Shown here: piece by piece, positions 31,175 to 44,085 of the stretch | Numbering within the stretch: position 1 is the first letter of the stretch | Layout: each line of letters opens with the position of its first letter | Source: Anaeramoeba flamelloides | Taxonomy: Eukaryota > Metamonada > Anaeramoebidae | Assembly (NCBI GenBank): GCA_027625915.1 | Contig: JANTQA010000033.1 | Coordinates: 1,116,001-1,180,000 of the forward strand | DNA length: 64,000 nt | Direction of reading: 5' to 3' | Position numbers and translations under genes: made by a program | The notes under the pieces: generated by a model | What the model saw: only the letters and a program-made list of their open reading frames with translations | The model's database searches: none | What the model was told of the DNA's origin: nothing

Positions 31175-33965
31175 TATGGGGATAGCAAACCTAAAAAAAA
31201 TGTAATAGTAAAATTAATAGCAAATTCAAAAAAATTTTACCGCATTTCAGAAATTGAAAAACTCAAGTAAAAAACCGATTACTAAAAAAGCCAAACTTAC
31301 TTTTAATGTTATTTTCAAAAATGAGTTATTTTTTTAAAAAATTAGATTAATTTTTCTCATTTTTGAAAAGTTCAAAATCTAACATCTTTCCAAATTATTT
31401 TTCAAAAACAAATTATTTTCTTTGAAGAAGATCGAGAAATCTTATTATCTATGTAGGAAGTATACAAAAAGACACTTAAAAATATAACCACTAATTTTTG
31501 AAAAGGCCCAATATAAAAAATCTAATTAATTTTAAACAATATAATAAATATTTTAAACTTAAGGGTTAGTCATTTACCGTGAAAAGGCACCATCCTCAAG
31601 GGGTGGCCTGAGACCAAAAAGGGTATTGTGAAATAGCCCTTCTTTTGGTTGACAAAAAATTCAAATAACAAAAAAAAAATTCCATAGGATCTCTTTGACA
31701 AAAAATTAAACAAAGAAAAAGAGTTCTAAAATTCAAAAAATCAAAATTTAAAAAAAAAATTCATCTTTTCTAATTTTCTTTTTCAAAAGAGTTAAATTTC
31801 TTTAATTTAAAGCAAATTGCTTTCTTGTATTTCGCAATCAATTTTATTCGATTTAGTCTGATTTGTGGTTATTTTAAAACCCTCTAAATTTGACCAAGTA
31901 AGGATTATGTAATATTCTTTCAATAATAATAACTCATTCAAAAAAAGAAAAAAAAGGAAAAAAAAGTCACCAAGATCTCAAAAAGTGCCAAAGAGCGACA
32001 CTTCAAAACTGACATAGTTGTTTTCAGAATTGTAATTCACAACCATTCTAATTGGAAATTGAGTATCATTCTTTGGCACTTTTTTCTAAAAATGTCCTCA
32101 TTTTTGGTTGTTGATTTTTGGAGATCGATCGTACACCATAGGTTGGTTGGTTTTTGATTGGTGTTAGGTCCTCAATAAAATTACTAAAAAATTTTTTTCC
32201 ATTTCAGAATAAAATATTTCACCGTAATGACTCGGCCCTTAAAAATAATATAATTAATTTATTCTAAGATTAGTTCAAATCAATTTTTTCTTTTTATTTA
32301 TCAAAAAAATACAAAAAAAAAAAATCAGACAATCCAATTCAAAATTCTCCCAAAAAATTTTTTTAAAGAAAGGAAAATTCAACTTATAACTTAAAGAAAT
32401 CCTTTTCAATTTGATTTTTTTTAATCAATAATTAATAACTAAAATCTTAATTCGCTTGGCGGGTTGATAATAACCAAGGATTAAAAATTTCAATAGATTT
32501 TTACAATTATTTTCCCAATTTTTTAAATAAAATATTTTCAGTCAATGGGGCCCAGTTGTAATGAGTGAAATACATGTTTTTAAATGGGTTGCATTGATAT
32601 TAGAAGAAAAAATTTATTTTGGAAATTTTAAAAATTGAAATCATTATTACACATTTTTTTTTTTTTTTTTTTTGATTTTTTTTTTTGAAACCTAATTCAG
32701 TTGAAAAAAATTTTTTTATTGTAAGATCAATGGTCACCAAGTAAAAGTATGTTATTCTAAGGTTAATTGAAACCATGTAAATGATTGTTGAGAAATCAGA
32801 TTGATTTCTATTAGTATTTTATACTATCTTTGATCCTGATATTTGATTAAGTAATGTGAAACAATTTCAACTCATTTTAATTTCCTTTTTCAAATAGAGA
32901 CCAAAAATACCAACACACTTCGTTTGGGGAATTGATTTCTTAAAGAAAAGTATGAAAAATGAAGTGAAAATTGTTTCTAATTTATTATTCAAATACCAGT
33001 AAAAGGTCAAAACGAACATTTTTATTTTTCTCAATAGGCTCTAAGAATTTGAGTTTTTGTCCTGATTCAGGACCTGGATAATTTTTAATTTGGTCATGTA
33101 AATGATATAATATTTTTTGACTTTAATATTTTAATTATTTTTCTTCTTCGCATTTTTAATTAGTAAATTTTCTTTGATTACCCCTTTCTCGCAATAAACA
33201 AATAAAAAAATTCGAGTTTTTCAATTTTTTAGAGAATCTATTCATTAATTAGTTTTCTTTCAGACATATATCAAGAGTTCCTTGATGTATATTATTCTGA
33301 TTATTTCTTATTTTTTTCTTCAAAGGTCAATTATATAAAATAATTGATATTTGAAAAAAATGTTTTTTTTTTTGGATTTTTTGGGTAACCTTTGGGTGAA
33401 ACAAAGTTTATTTTCAAACAAATAAAACGAATTCAAATTTATAATTGTATATATATAATAAATATTGTTAAATAACTGATTTAAATACAAATATTTCGTT
33501 GTTTATACTCATAATATTTGAAAAAGTTTGTTACTCAATCTTTTAATTTTCGAGAAATTATATAAATTATTGTGAATAAAATAAATGATCATTTTTTTTT
33601 TGGATCTTTAAGCATTCAATATTTGATTTGTTTTTATTGTATTTTTAAAATAAGATTAAAGGTTCAAGGTTATTTGTTCATACAGAAGCTTGCATATTAC
33701 TAAAAGTGAGATTTCTTGAAAAAAAAAAAATCTTTTTGCAAATTTACCTTTTTCTAAATTGATCTCTCAATCTAAACCAAAAAAGGATAATTCTTTTTAC
33801 TTAAAATTAATTAGGGGAAAATGAACTTCTTTGAAAACAATTACACATTTCTCTAAAGTTGATAAATGAAGTTTCTTATCAAGTTTAATTATATTATTAT
33901 GTAAATAATTACTCTATTCCCTTTTGTAAAAAAAAAAAATAAACAAGAGTTTCTAGTTACTTACA
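31175..33965 (-). mobile_element. TTAA-type non-autonomous element, nested copy (partner at 57.5-58.7 kb)
   Basis: In reverse orientation this follows 58698 down to 57477. Examples: 31290-31440 with ttcaaaatctaacat and 31450-31555 before the inserted element; 32243-32460 after it (aaaattctccc, taattaataac); and 33400-33965 (gtttatactc, gtgaataaaataaatg, ctctaaagttga, taattactctattcc). Two extra segments interrupt it: the TTAA element at 31559-32242 and an unassigned ~930 bp stretch at about 32465-33390. The ends are decayed relative to the partner. Confidence 0.7.
31559..32242. mobile_element. TTAA-flanked non-autonomous DNA element, copy 2 (nested)
   Basis: 684 bp with TTAA on both sides; ends AAGGGTTAGTCATTTACCGT and, inverted, AAGGGCCGAGTCATTACGGT. 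Sequence follows the copy at 14029-14721 nearly throughout. The element around it continues on both sides and aligns with 57.5-58.7 kb, so insertion into a TTAA within that element is clear. Confidence 0.85.
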
Positions 33966-34019
33966 ATCTTTAAATTTTTTTTTTTTTTAATTTCTGTTTC
34001 AACTATGAAATTTACAAGT

Positions 34020-35046
34020 TAACCTTATTTAATGAAGTTATTAATTTGAGAATCTTTTTTGAAATCCAAAATTAGCACATGTTTCGAATATAGGTGGAAA
34101 AAAAGTAAAGATTATTTTATTAATAATTAAGTTCATTCTTGAAAATGAGTAAACATATTTTTAGTTTTATGTTGGAAAGTATTTATTTTGAAAAAAAAAC
34201 ATATTTTATTTTTCAATAATTAATATTTAAATACAAAGATCACCAACTTATATGACTTATTGAAGTATAAAACGATTCAGTAAATGAATATTTGATAGAA
34301 GTTTGACAAAAGTATATCAATTAAATTTTAAAGATATTATGTATTTTTTTTTTTATTCATTTCAGGTTTGAAAAAGTTGTTTTATGGTTTTCAAAAAATG
34401 AAAAAACAATTTTTAATTTTGAAATATTTTTTTAATAAATTGTTTGGTCTTATTCACAAGAATTATTATATCAATTTAATTCATTTTTTTTTAGTAAAAA
34501 AATGATTTTGAATTTTGAGTAAAAAATTAACTCCATTTCCAAATATCTTAAAAAAAAAGTTTCTATTGAAAAATCAAATTTCATCTTAGAACAAAAAAAA
34601 AATTTCTCAGTATAATTTTTAAATGAACTTAAAATTTATTAATTATAACCACCATTCTTAATGCAATACAATTATTTTTTATTTGTTCAATAAATTATTT
34701 TTTTTTATTTGGTTAACCAAAAGAATTATCTCAAAATTGAAAAAAAAAAACTTTATATTAATATTCCAGGTAAAAAAGACATTTTATATTATAATAATAT
34801 TGGAAATGGTACTAAAAGGGGCAAAAAAAATATAATGAAAGAATTAAAATGAATTTGAATAGTTTTCATTTTCCTAAAAAATGGAAAAAAAATATTAATC
34901 TAACTGAGAAAAATTATTCTTTTTTGGTTTCTGAGTCGAAAGGATTTTTTTGACACTTGAAATATACAAATTTTTTAATTTAATAATACCACCAAAAAAA
35001 TATTTTAAAATTTTGTCTTCATGCTGCCAGAGTACTGATCCCTTAA
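34020..35046 (+). repeat. Dispersed repeat copy with TTAA-type end (partner at 6.85-7.97 kb)
   Basis: Ends at the right with GTACTGATCCCTTAA, the inverse of the TTAAGGGATC start at 6853. The long internal match includes ttgttttatggttttcaaaaaatg and aattaagttcattcttgaaaatg. Its left edge adjoins the decayed end of the neighbouring element at ~33965. No coding capacity seen. Confidence 0.6.
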
Positions 35047-36687
35047 TTTTACTCTTTTTTTTTTTTTTTTTGAAGTAACCAGAAAATAATATATGGTGAA
35101 TTTTGAATTTATTTTAACTAATCTGGTTACTATTCAAAAAAAAAAGTATTAATTTTTCTATTTTATGGAGTTCAATTTGAATTAACAACTAATCTAAAAT
35201 AAATTTGATATTGAAGATTTTCTGTTATAATTTGAAAATCGAAATACTAACTAAAAAACGAACTCTCTAATATTAGTAATGAATTTTCATGAAACCAACT
35301 TATTTATATTTTTACGAAAATCAAGGTTAAATTATTTTTTGGTGAATTTTTTAAGAACTCAAAGATCATATTTTTCTTTTCAATGAGAAAAAGAAAAAGA
35401 TAAAGATAAAAATGAAAATATGAAAAAAAATATGAATTACATTAAAATAAAATAAATTACAATTAAAGACATTAAACAATAGAAAATTCATTTAAAATAT
35501 AAAAAAGAGATATTGGATTTAAATGCTGTTTCATCAAATGTTGATATATTGGTTCTAGATCTAAAAGAATAAATATCTGAAAAATAAATTGAAATAAAAT
35601 CTCTATTTAAAAATTTTAAATAATTATTAAAGTTTTATCAGAAAGATTTAAAGGTACAATTTTTTTCTTCCTTTAAAAATCCAATTTTAATGTTTATGAT
35701 ATTATAAATGAATGAATTTTTAAATATTTTATATTATACTGAATTGAGTGAAAAATTGATTGTGTTTACTTTAATAGTAAAACATTGAAACAAACCCATT
35801 ACCAATTTTCCAAATAGAGAAATGAAAAAATCTTATTTATAATTAAAAAAAAAATCAAGAAGAATTATCGACAAATAAATTTTCAATTACAAGTTTTATT
35901 AACCATTTTAAATATATTTTAAGACACTAATATAAATTCTAAAAATATTGTTTAATAATGAATTTAATTGAAAAAATATAAATATTTTATTTTTTGAAAG
36001 AATAACTAAATAATTGATTTTATAAAAAGGAAGTGATCACTATCCAATTTTTTAAAAAATAATTATAACTAAAAAAAAAGATAAATTATTAGAAAATTTC
36101 ATTTTAGTGAAAATCTAGGAATATTGTGAATGTATTTAAAAAACCATTATTTACAGAGAGAAGAAACTAAAAATATTTTCCCTTTTGTTTTTATATGTTT
36201 ATAATTTTTGAGAAAATCTTTGAAATTACAAAATTATAAAACTTAGTTAATGTCTATAGTTCTAACTCTTCATTTAGAAATACTAGAATACTATTTTTAT
36301 TAGTTGGTAATTTCTTTCGTTAAATTTGAAATAAATAAAAAAAAAAAAATTTCCAAATGGACACATTTTCTGTGTGATCCTTTGTAAAAAATCTCATGAG
36401 GTATTGTTCAATAATATTTCTAAAAGATCGTTTAGAGTGATTCGAAATATAAACAAAACTATATCATTTACCTTTAATCACAATATATTGTAATTATAGA
36501 CAAATCTATTATGGCGATAATCCTTTAAGAATAAATTTTTAATCAAATACTTTAGCTCTAAGAAATAAATAAAACTCTGTAAAAAAAAAAAAATGTTCTT
36601 TTATTAATAGTATCTCTTGTTTGACCTATTAGTATTTATTTCTAAACGGAAAATATAAATGTAAGAACGAATATTGTGTGAATCAAA
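35047..36687. other. Intergenic, nothing recognised
   Basis: About 1.6 kb of AT-rich DNA without ORFs over 60 codons and without repeats shared with other parts of the window that I can see. The right end is the 3' flank of the UCHL5-like gene. Confidence 0.5.
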
Positions 36688-39600
36688 TTAATTTTTTTTT
36701 TCCATTTGCTTTTTCAATTCTTCTTTTCTTTTTTTCTTATCTAAGCGTATTTTCATATCTTCTTCTGCCTTTTCAAGAAGACCAGAAAACATATTTTTTT
36801 CGGAAATACCTTTCATTAATTGGATAAAGAAAGGAATATAATTGAATCTGCGTCTTTCATTTTCACGGTAAGCCATTTCCATTCTGCTCTGCTCTTCTTC
36901 AACCAAGTTTGATAATTCTTGAATTTGCTTGTTTATAGTAAGAGTTTTTTCTTCCTTGTTTGTTATTTTTTCGTCCATCTCATTCAATTCTTTTGTCAAT
37001 TGCTCAATTTTTTTTTTGGCAACAAATCTTTTATCCTTGATAACAGCCATCAAGCTAAATCTTAATTCTGTTCCATAGGTGTTGATTCTGTTTTGTAAAA
37101 TGGAAACTAATTCAATTAACCATCTGGTACCTTCAAATCCAGTATGAAGAATTGGACCTTTCTTTAATCCATCAAGTTCATATATTATACCGCCTTCTCC
37201 ATTTTCATCGAATTGTGGATAAAATGTTGTGAAATGGAAAACATCATCATCTTCTTTGGCAACAGTTTCCTCCATGATAAATGGTTCTGGTCTTGAAAAG
37301 CTATTATGCACTTCACGAATAACTGCACTATTTCGGATTGTTTCACCACAAATCTTTAAATTGTTTTTTTAAAAAAAAAAGAAAAATAAAAAGAAAAAAT
37401 ATTGATTTATTAAATTTAATAAAAAATATTATTTGATAAATTTTAATAAAATAATAAATAATAGATAATACATTAGTGTTATAATAAGAATGGGTAGGTA
37501 AATCGGATTGTTGTTATTTAAAGAATAGATAGTAATTTTTGAAACATTCTTATTACTATTATTGGAATTATGATTAAATAATTTTTTGTACAAATTTTGA
37601 TTTGAAATTGTGAAATTTTGAAAATAATCCCAATAAAAATAAAATGATTATATTTGTTTATATTTTTTTAATTGAAGAGGGGTGATTCAATATAATTACC
37701 ACCTGTTTATCTTTAGTTTTTTTTTAATTTCAGAAATTAAAAGAAAATTGAATAAATTTTCAATTTATTTCTTTAAATTAAAAAAAAATGTCTTTAGCTT
37801 TTCTTGAGTTTTCTGTTTCTTTGAAAAATCTATTGATTTTCTAAATAAATAGAAAACTCAAAAAAACCTAGAACACTTCACAAACAAAACAGAAAACCTC
37901 AAGAAAACCTCCGTTAGCTTTTCCATAATTTAAAAGAATTGAGTTAAATCTTTGATTTTACTCTATTCTTTTGAAATCTGGAAAATCTTCGTTAGCTTTT
38001 TTTTAATTTGAGAAATAAAAAGAAAATTTCAAAAATTTTCTTTTAATTTCAAAAATTAAAAAAAAGCTAGGCACTTTATGATACTTCCTGGTACCCTAAA
38101 TTTATTTATAGTATTTTATCATAGATATAATGTAGGTAAGAGTATAATTTAAAGGATAGATTTTCTTTAATAATGAAAAGAAAAAATCCAATTTTAAACA
38201 AAGTAAAGAAAAGGAGAAAGAAAAGCAAGAGTATAACACATAGTACAAATTATTCTTTTTGATTCATATTTTTTAAATGTTAGGAACCTGATAAATTTAA
38301 AAATCAATTTGGTAATTTTTCTCAAGAACAATTATCGTTTGAAGAATGACACTTTGTTTATGTAGTTTTTGGAATTTCTTTTTTTTAATTTGAAAAAATT
38401 TTTTTTTATGAAAAAAAAACTAATTTTACATTATAAGAACTAAAGAAGATAAAATTATAGGAATTATAAAAATTTTATTTTCTTATTTTTAATAATATAT
38501 TTTGAAGGATCTTAAAATATAAAATTCAAATTACTTGTGGCATTGATGAAAGGGATCAAATAGAAAATTTTTAATGAAAAACAATACGATTTTATTTATT
38601 TTCTCAGAAATTACCATGATTTAATCAAGTGATAAAAAATAAAATTTCAATAGATTTTTTTTTTAAAAAAAGAAGATTTAATTTACAAGACAATTAAATA
38701 TTTGAATTTTGAAGAATATTTTTAAATGCTGAACAATTACAAACAAATCATCAATTTTATTTTATTCCATGATTCAATTGAAAATTAATTAATTAATTAT
38801 TGATCTTGTGAAGAATATTATTAAATTTAATCAAGTTGAAAAATATTTACTGAAGTGTTAATTTATTTTAATATGGAATGATTTTGTAAAGGGTAATTGT
38901 TTTTATAAATTTCTAAAGAATTTTTATGTATGTTATTATTCATAATTAATTTTTGTTTTGTTTACATGTAAATTTTATTTATTTTTATCTTTTTTTCTTC
39001 TTGGATGTTTATATAATTGGAATTAAATAACATTACAAATTTTACAGAAATAGCAAAAAATTTACAAATTTTTAGAAAGGATCTTATATTAAATAAACTC
39101 TTAAAAAGATTTTTTTTTTGTTGAAAAGAAATAATAAATAAAATAGTAAAAAAATAATTTCATTGAAATTGTACAATATCAATGATTTGTAAAGTTTATC
39201 TTTTTTTTTAAATTTCAAATAGGATAAAATTTTCATTTCATCTTCTTGCTCTTTAATAAAAGTTTTAGTTTCATTCTTTTTGAGATAGACTACTTAAAAT
39301 CAAAGATAATTGATCACTTTTTAATACTGTTAAATTATAATTTTAAAAAAATTTAATTTTATCTGAAAAGTTTAATCAGGAAGAGATACAAATTAATGAG
39401 AGACAATTTTCATTTTTAATTGGACTTTGTGAAGATCTTGGTATTTTTTTTTTACTAATTCTGATTAAAGTATTTTGTTTTAGGGAATAGAAATAAACAT
39501 TTATCATTTTTAATTGGTTTTTGAAGATCTTTGTATTTTTGTTGCTAATTGTGGTTTTAGAATCTTTTGTTTAGGGAATAGAAATAGAAATTTATCATTT

Positions 39601-41340
39601 TATTATTGGCTTTGTAAAGATCTTGATATTTTTCCATCCAGTTGTAATTTAAGAATCTTTTGTGAAATTGAACCAAAAATTTTCATTTTTGAATTTATCA
39701 GTATATAAAAAGGGGTTTATTCAAATATAACTGGGATTTCCAATTTATTGCTTTTTTTGAAAGAATGAAAATAAGTCTACTTTAAAAAAAAATAAAGTAA
39801 AATTTTTTTCCAATTTGAGATTTAAAAATATCTCATTTTAAAAAAGTATTATAGTAGGGAAGAAAATGCCGGACCTGGAAATAATCCCTGACAAGATTTT
39901 TAATTGTGAGTATTAGGAAAATTGTTGTGTAATTTCTTTTATTTTCGATCAAATCCTTTTTATAAATAACCAAAAATTTTTATGAACCTAGTAATAAACC
40001 TACCTAAAGTTCATTAAAGTAAGGGTGTCTCTAGAATACTCAAGTAATTGTTTGATACCATAAAGTAGATCAACTTTTTTTTTGAAAAACAATCTGGTTT
40101 TATAGAGCTTTACTAGAGTTGGAAAATGATAATTTTTATTCATTGTTTTTTGATTGATTGAAAAGTGTTTTGAACAAGTGTGATTTCATTAATCATCATT
40201 CTAATAAGTGAGTGAGTTTAAATTTAAAAAGTTTGATTCTTAAAAAAAGGATTTGATTTTAAATAAAAGAAATTACACAACACTTTTCCTAATATTCATA
40301 ATTAAAAATCTTGTCAGGGATTTTTTTCATGTTGGGTATTTTTTTCACTACTTTACAAAAAAGTTTTCAAAAGTTTCTATAAAATAGTTAACAAACTTTA
40401 GTTGACCAATTTTTTGTGCTTACTAAAAAATGGTTTTTGTAAAAACACTTTTGTAAAATGACTTTATCATTATATTTAGTTTTTTCATAAATTAATTTAA
40501 TATATTAAGATAGCTGCCGATTGGTACAACTTGGTTGTAGTTTTTTGAAGATTACAGTTGACTTGAGAATTTGTAAACAAGAAAGATATCTAATTTGAAT
40601 TTTTTTATTAACCAAAGGAAATGGGAAAAAAATATTTGTTTTTGTTAATAGAACAAAATAATAATTGATTTGAAAGAAAAAACTCGAAAAAAGTCCTTCT
40701 TTTGTTTTTTTTTTTTTTAAAGTAGATTCTTTTTTTTGGTTTGTGTTTCTAGAAACTTTCTTTTTCAAACAAAAACATAAAATTTTTTCTTTCTTTTTGT
40801 TTTTTTATCTTTTTCCAAATAAAAACAAAAAATAAATAGAAAAAAAATAATTGACAGTTTTGGAAAAAAAAATAAAAAAAAAAAAAAAACTAATAAAAAG
40901 AACACCAATTCAAAAGATTTCAAAAACAAAAGAAGAAAAAAGAAAAGAAAAGAAAGGAAAAGAAAAAAAATAAAAGAAATTACATCAGAGCTGAAATTCT
41001 TTGAGAAATCTTTAAATCTTGTTAATTCATCACCAAGAACAATTTCAGGATCGTTTATATTTAAAAGAAGATTAAGGATAGCTTGTGTCGCACAAGCGTT
41101 TGAAATTTTTTGTTCAGCAAAAAACAAATTAGGTGGTTTGTCTTCAAGCACAATTCCATCTTCAAAATTTTGATTGTTTTTCCATTTAAAGAGGAAAATG
41201 AAACCTAAGGGAGAACCAATACTTCGAAAGGCTTCCTTAGTTACCCCCAATACATCAACAACTTGAACGTTTTTTACTCCAAATTTTTGGATCATTTCGG
41301 TAAATACACCAGGATCTGATTCTATTTGTGTCCAGCTCAC
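36688..41340 (-). CDS. UCHL5/UCH37-like ubiquitin C-terminal hydrolase (two exons)
   Basis: Exon 1 41340-40984 (119 codons) and exon 2 37353-36688 join to 340 residues (human UCHL5 is 329). Exon 1: IESDPGVFTEMIQKFGVKNV, GFIFLFKW, then FFAEQKISNACATQAILNLL with oxyanion Gln77 and nucleophile Cys83. Exon 2: AVIREVHNSFSRPEPF, then DDVFHFTTFYPQF with catalytic His159 and YELDGL with Asp180, so the triad is complete. The C-terminal coiled coil and YIPFFIQLMKGISEKN resemble the UCH37 tail that docks on proteasome Rpn13 or INO80. The homologue aligns straight across the junction. The intron (40983-37354, GTAATT...AG) is ~3.6 kb, far larger than the others here. Confidence 0.93.
37711..38090. repeat. 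Hairpin-module repeat, cluster 6 (inside the intron)
   Basis: At least four modules: a TTAG poly-T palindrome; a GAGTTTTCTGTTT...CAAAAAAACCTAG stem; a CCATAATTTAAAAGAATTGA stem closing on CTGGAAAATC; and a second poly-T palindrome ending AAAAAGCTAGGCACTT. Confidence 0.8.
39400..39690. repeat. Minisatellite, three ~95 bp tandem units
   Basis: The phrases ATCATTTTTAATTGG, AGATCTTTGTATTTTTGTT and AGGGAATAGAAAT recur three times in the same order with ~85-90% agreement between adjacent units by eye. Lies within the UCHL5-like intron. Confidence 0.7.
39855..40351. repeat. Foldback element, ~500 bp with ~110 bp inverted ends (inside the intron)
   Basis: Left arm: GTAGGGAAGAAAATGCC ... CCCTGACAAGATTTTTAATT ... 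TGTGTAATTTCTTTTATTTT. The right arm is its reverse complement, ending CAGGGATTTTTTTCATGTTG ... CACTAC. The ~330 bp loop is non-coding. In the UCHL5 pre-mRNA this would form a long stem. Confidence 0.75.
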
Positions 41341-42760
41341 TTTAGTTGTTTATTGTTCGAATTTTAAAAAAAAGAATCAGAAAAGTTAATAAGTTTAAAG
41401 TCGTTGTTTTAAAGACAAAACAAAAGAAAAAGTTACTTTTGAGAATTAAGGTTTTAAAAGAGAATTGAAATAAAACTTGGAAAAAGATTAAAAAATGAAA
41501 TTTTTTTAAAAAAATTCACAAGAATAGCACAAAAATTGTAGTCACTTTTTTTCCTTAGCAACACTTTGTTTTTTTCAAATTGTTCCAAATTTTGAAAGGA
41601 ATTAGAAGATCACAATGTAACAACTTTCAATTTAAAAGTTTTTACAAGTCAAACTTTTAAAAACATTTAATTTAAACAACTTTCCAATTTTAGTTTTTTA
41701 TAAAAAGAGTTTCAGGTTATTGAAAGTTTCCAAATATTTTTTTTTTTGGTAACTTTAAAAATTTCAAGTAAATTCAAAATGGTATCCTTTGTTAATTATT
41801 ATTTTTAACCCTTTTTTAGCTTACAAAAGTTTGTATCAAGTATTTGAAATTTGAAACAATATGAAAGAATACCAGAGACTGAAATCTTGCAGACTGTCAG
41901 TCTGAAAGTTTGAAAAAGTCTTGAAAGTATTTGTATGGATTGTGCTATTCTTGTCGTGTTGGTTTTGAAGATTATTGTAATATCTTTTGAATAATATTGA
42001 AAAGTTGGCGTATATTTCTTTTTTTAAATTTTAGAGTCGATTATTTTATCTATTAAAGAGTTTTTTTGTAACAAAAAAACTCGGTTTTTTACTGATTTAT
42101 CAACTTTTACCCCTCTTTTCTGAATAAAAAGTGTTGAAATATCAATGTAAGTTTTCTCAATTATCTGAAAGTGTATGAAAGATCTCAAAATTGGGTACGA
42201 GCAATGAGATTTTTGACAACTGATATTTTAGCTAGGAAATTTGATTTTATTTCGATCTCTAAATGTAATCTTTTTAATTGTATTTATGAAGGAATAGTCT
42301 GAATTTAATTTAAAGTTAGGAATCTAAGAACACTCATTATTACTAATAAACCAATATCCATAAAAGTAATAATTTGAATAAATAAATTTTGATATATATT
42401 TTATATTTATAAAATTATTTTCAAATTTTTACAGTAATCTTCCTCTAAGTTTGAGAAAAAAACAAATAAATATTATGTATTTTTATTATGGCAAATAATA
42501 CCCCATTCATAAAAAGAATTATATTGATGGATAAATAAATAAAAAAAATCGTTTTTGAACAACTTTTAAGGATAACTTCAATATTATTGAGATCCATTAA
42601 AATTATTTTAAGAATATTTAAATATTGTAGAAATTGGAATTATTTCTTAAAAAAATTTCTAAAAAAAAAATATTTATTTAAAAATACTTTATTCTTTCTT
42701 TCTTTTGCTTTTGCTTTTTGCTTATTTAAGAGAAGTTCCCGAATAAAAATACTTTGTATT
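41341..42760. other. Intergenic, nothing recognised
   Basis: Upstream region of the UCHL5-like gene and about 1.3 kb of AT-rich DNA. A 60-codon open frame at 42587-42769 is low-complexity and runs into the next repeat, so it is not called. Confidence 0.5.
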
Positions 42761-43297
42761 TGCCATTAGTTTTTTTTAATTTGAGAAATAAAATAAAAAT
42801 AAAATTTTTGGTTTATTTCTCAAATTAAAAAAAACCTAGTCACTTTCCATTTGGTTATTTAGAATTTAATTTAGCATTGTATAAAATATTTAGTTTTGAT
42901 CCCTTTTTTTCTGGAAAAGAGTCGTTAGATTTTCTTGAGTTTTCTGTTTATTAGTGAAGTTTTCTCGGGTTTTTTTGAGGTTTTCTGTTTTATTTCTGAA
43001 GTGTTCTAGGTTTTTTTGAGGTTTTCTATTTTATTTCGAAAATCTATTGATTTTCTAAATAAATAGAAAACTCAAAAAAAACCTAACGAAAATCTATTGA
43101 TTTTACAAATAAACAGAAAACTCAAGAAAAGCTAACGGTCATTTTCCAGAATAAAAAGGAATTGAGTAAAATCATAAATTTTACTCAATTCTTTTAAATA
43201 CTGGAAAACCCATGGGCCGTTTTTTTTTTACTTTTTGAAATAAACCTAAAATATATAAAATTTTCTTTTTATTTTAAAAAATTAAAAAAAACTGAAC
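42761..43297. repeat. Hairpin-module repeat, cluster 7
   Basis: A long series: poly-T palindrome; several partial ACAGAAAACCTC-type units in both orientations (e.g. GAAGTGTTCTAGGTTTTTTT); a CCAGAATAAAAAGGAATTGA palindrome; and a terminal poly-T palindrome. Module order differs from clusters 6 and 8. Confidence 0.8.
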
Positions 43298-43914
43298 AAA
43301 AAAATCAAAAAAAATTTGTTTTTTATATTTAAATCAACAAAGAATTCTATAATGATTCATATAATTGATTTACTGTATACGAAAGATATTTTTACAAAAT
43401 ATAAAATGTTTTTAATAGGATAATAAAATAACCCCATTAATTATGAAGAAAAAAAAAAATTTGTTATGCTTTTAAACTCCTAGTCACAGTATAAAAATAA
43501 AAAATGTACATTTTTTTTTGTCATTTTTTTTAAATCAACTTTTTTTGGAATATCTTAAAGTTATAGTGTGAACCAAGTATTTGGATAGGGTTGAATAGTA
43601 ATCATTTGAACATTTCAGGCAAACTTTGGTTCATGGTTTTTTTTTTCGAATAAGGAGATTGAAAAAAAATGACAAAAAAAAAGGACATTTTTTGATTTTA
43701 GACTGATACTAGGACTTAAAATTCAAAAACAAATCTTAGTAGAACCAGAAAAATTGGGATTTTTCAACTTTAATTTTTGATTAGCTTTAAAAATAATTTT
43801 TTGATCAAAGATCTCTTATTATACGTTTACACTTTTTAAAACCTTCACTTTTAATAAATATAAATTTAGCAAATATTGAATTGTTTTTGAAAAAGTTTTT
43901 TTAGGTTTGTGTTG

Positions 43915-44085
43915 GTTTTTAGGTTCTGGTTACGAAAATTTTTGATCACTGCAAAATCGTATGGGATTATGTGGAATTATTACCTCGTCCCTTAAAAAAT
44001 GAGAAACAACTGTTTGATTCTTTAGAAAATTTATTCCATCAAGAGCACAATAAGAACATTATATTTCAAAAAGATTTAAAACAAT
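43915..44085 (+). pseudogene. Coding-like fragment, unidentified
   Basis: After a possible acceptor (tttttag), a frame reads VTKIFDHCKIVWDYVELLPR then PLKNEKQLFDSLENLFHQEH, ending in a stop about 52 codons on. Composition is that of a folded protein and unlike chance frames in this AT-rich DNA. A further frame downstream (VELSSYVFWEDHVLKYDCVH at ~44125-44180) may belong to it. No start, no upstream exon and no family recognised. It could be a last exon or a gene relic. Confidence 0.35.

Larger units (their letters stand above)
37354..40983 (-). other. Giant intron of the UCHL5-like gene
   Basis: 3630 bp between GT at 40983 and AG at 37354. Contains a hairpin-module cluster, a three-copy minisatellite and a foldback element. 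The other introns reconstructed here are 122-534 bp. No nested gene is visible. Confidence 0.85.
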
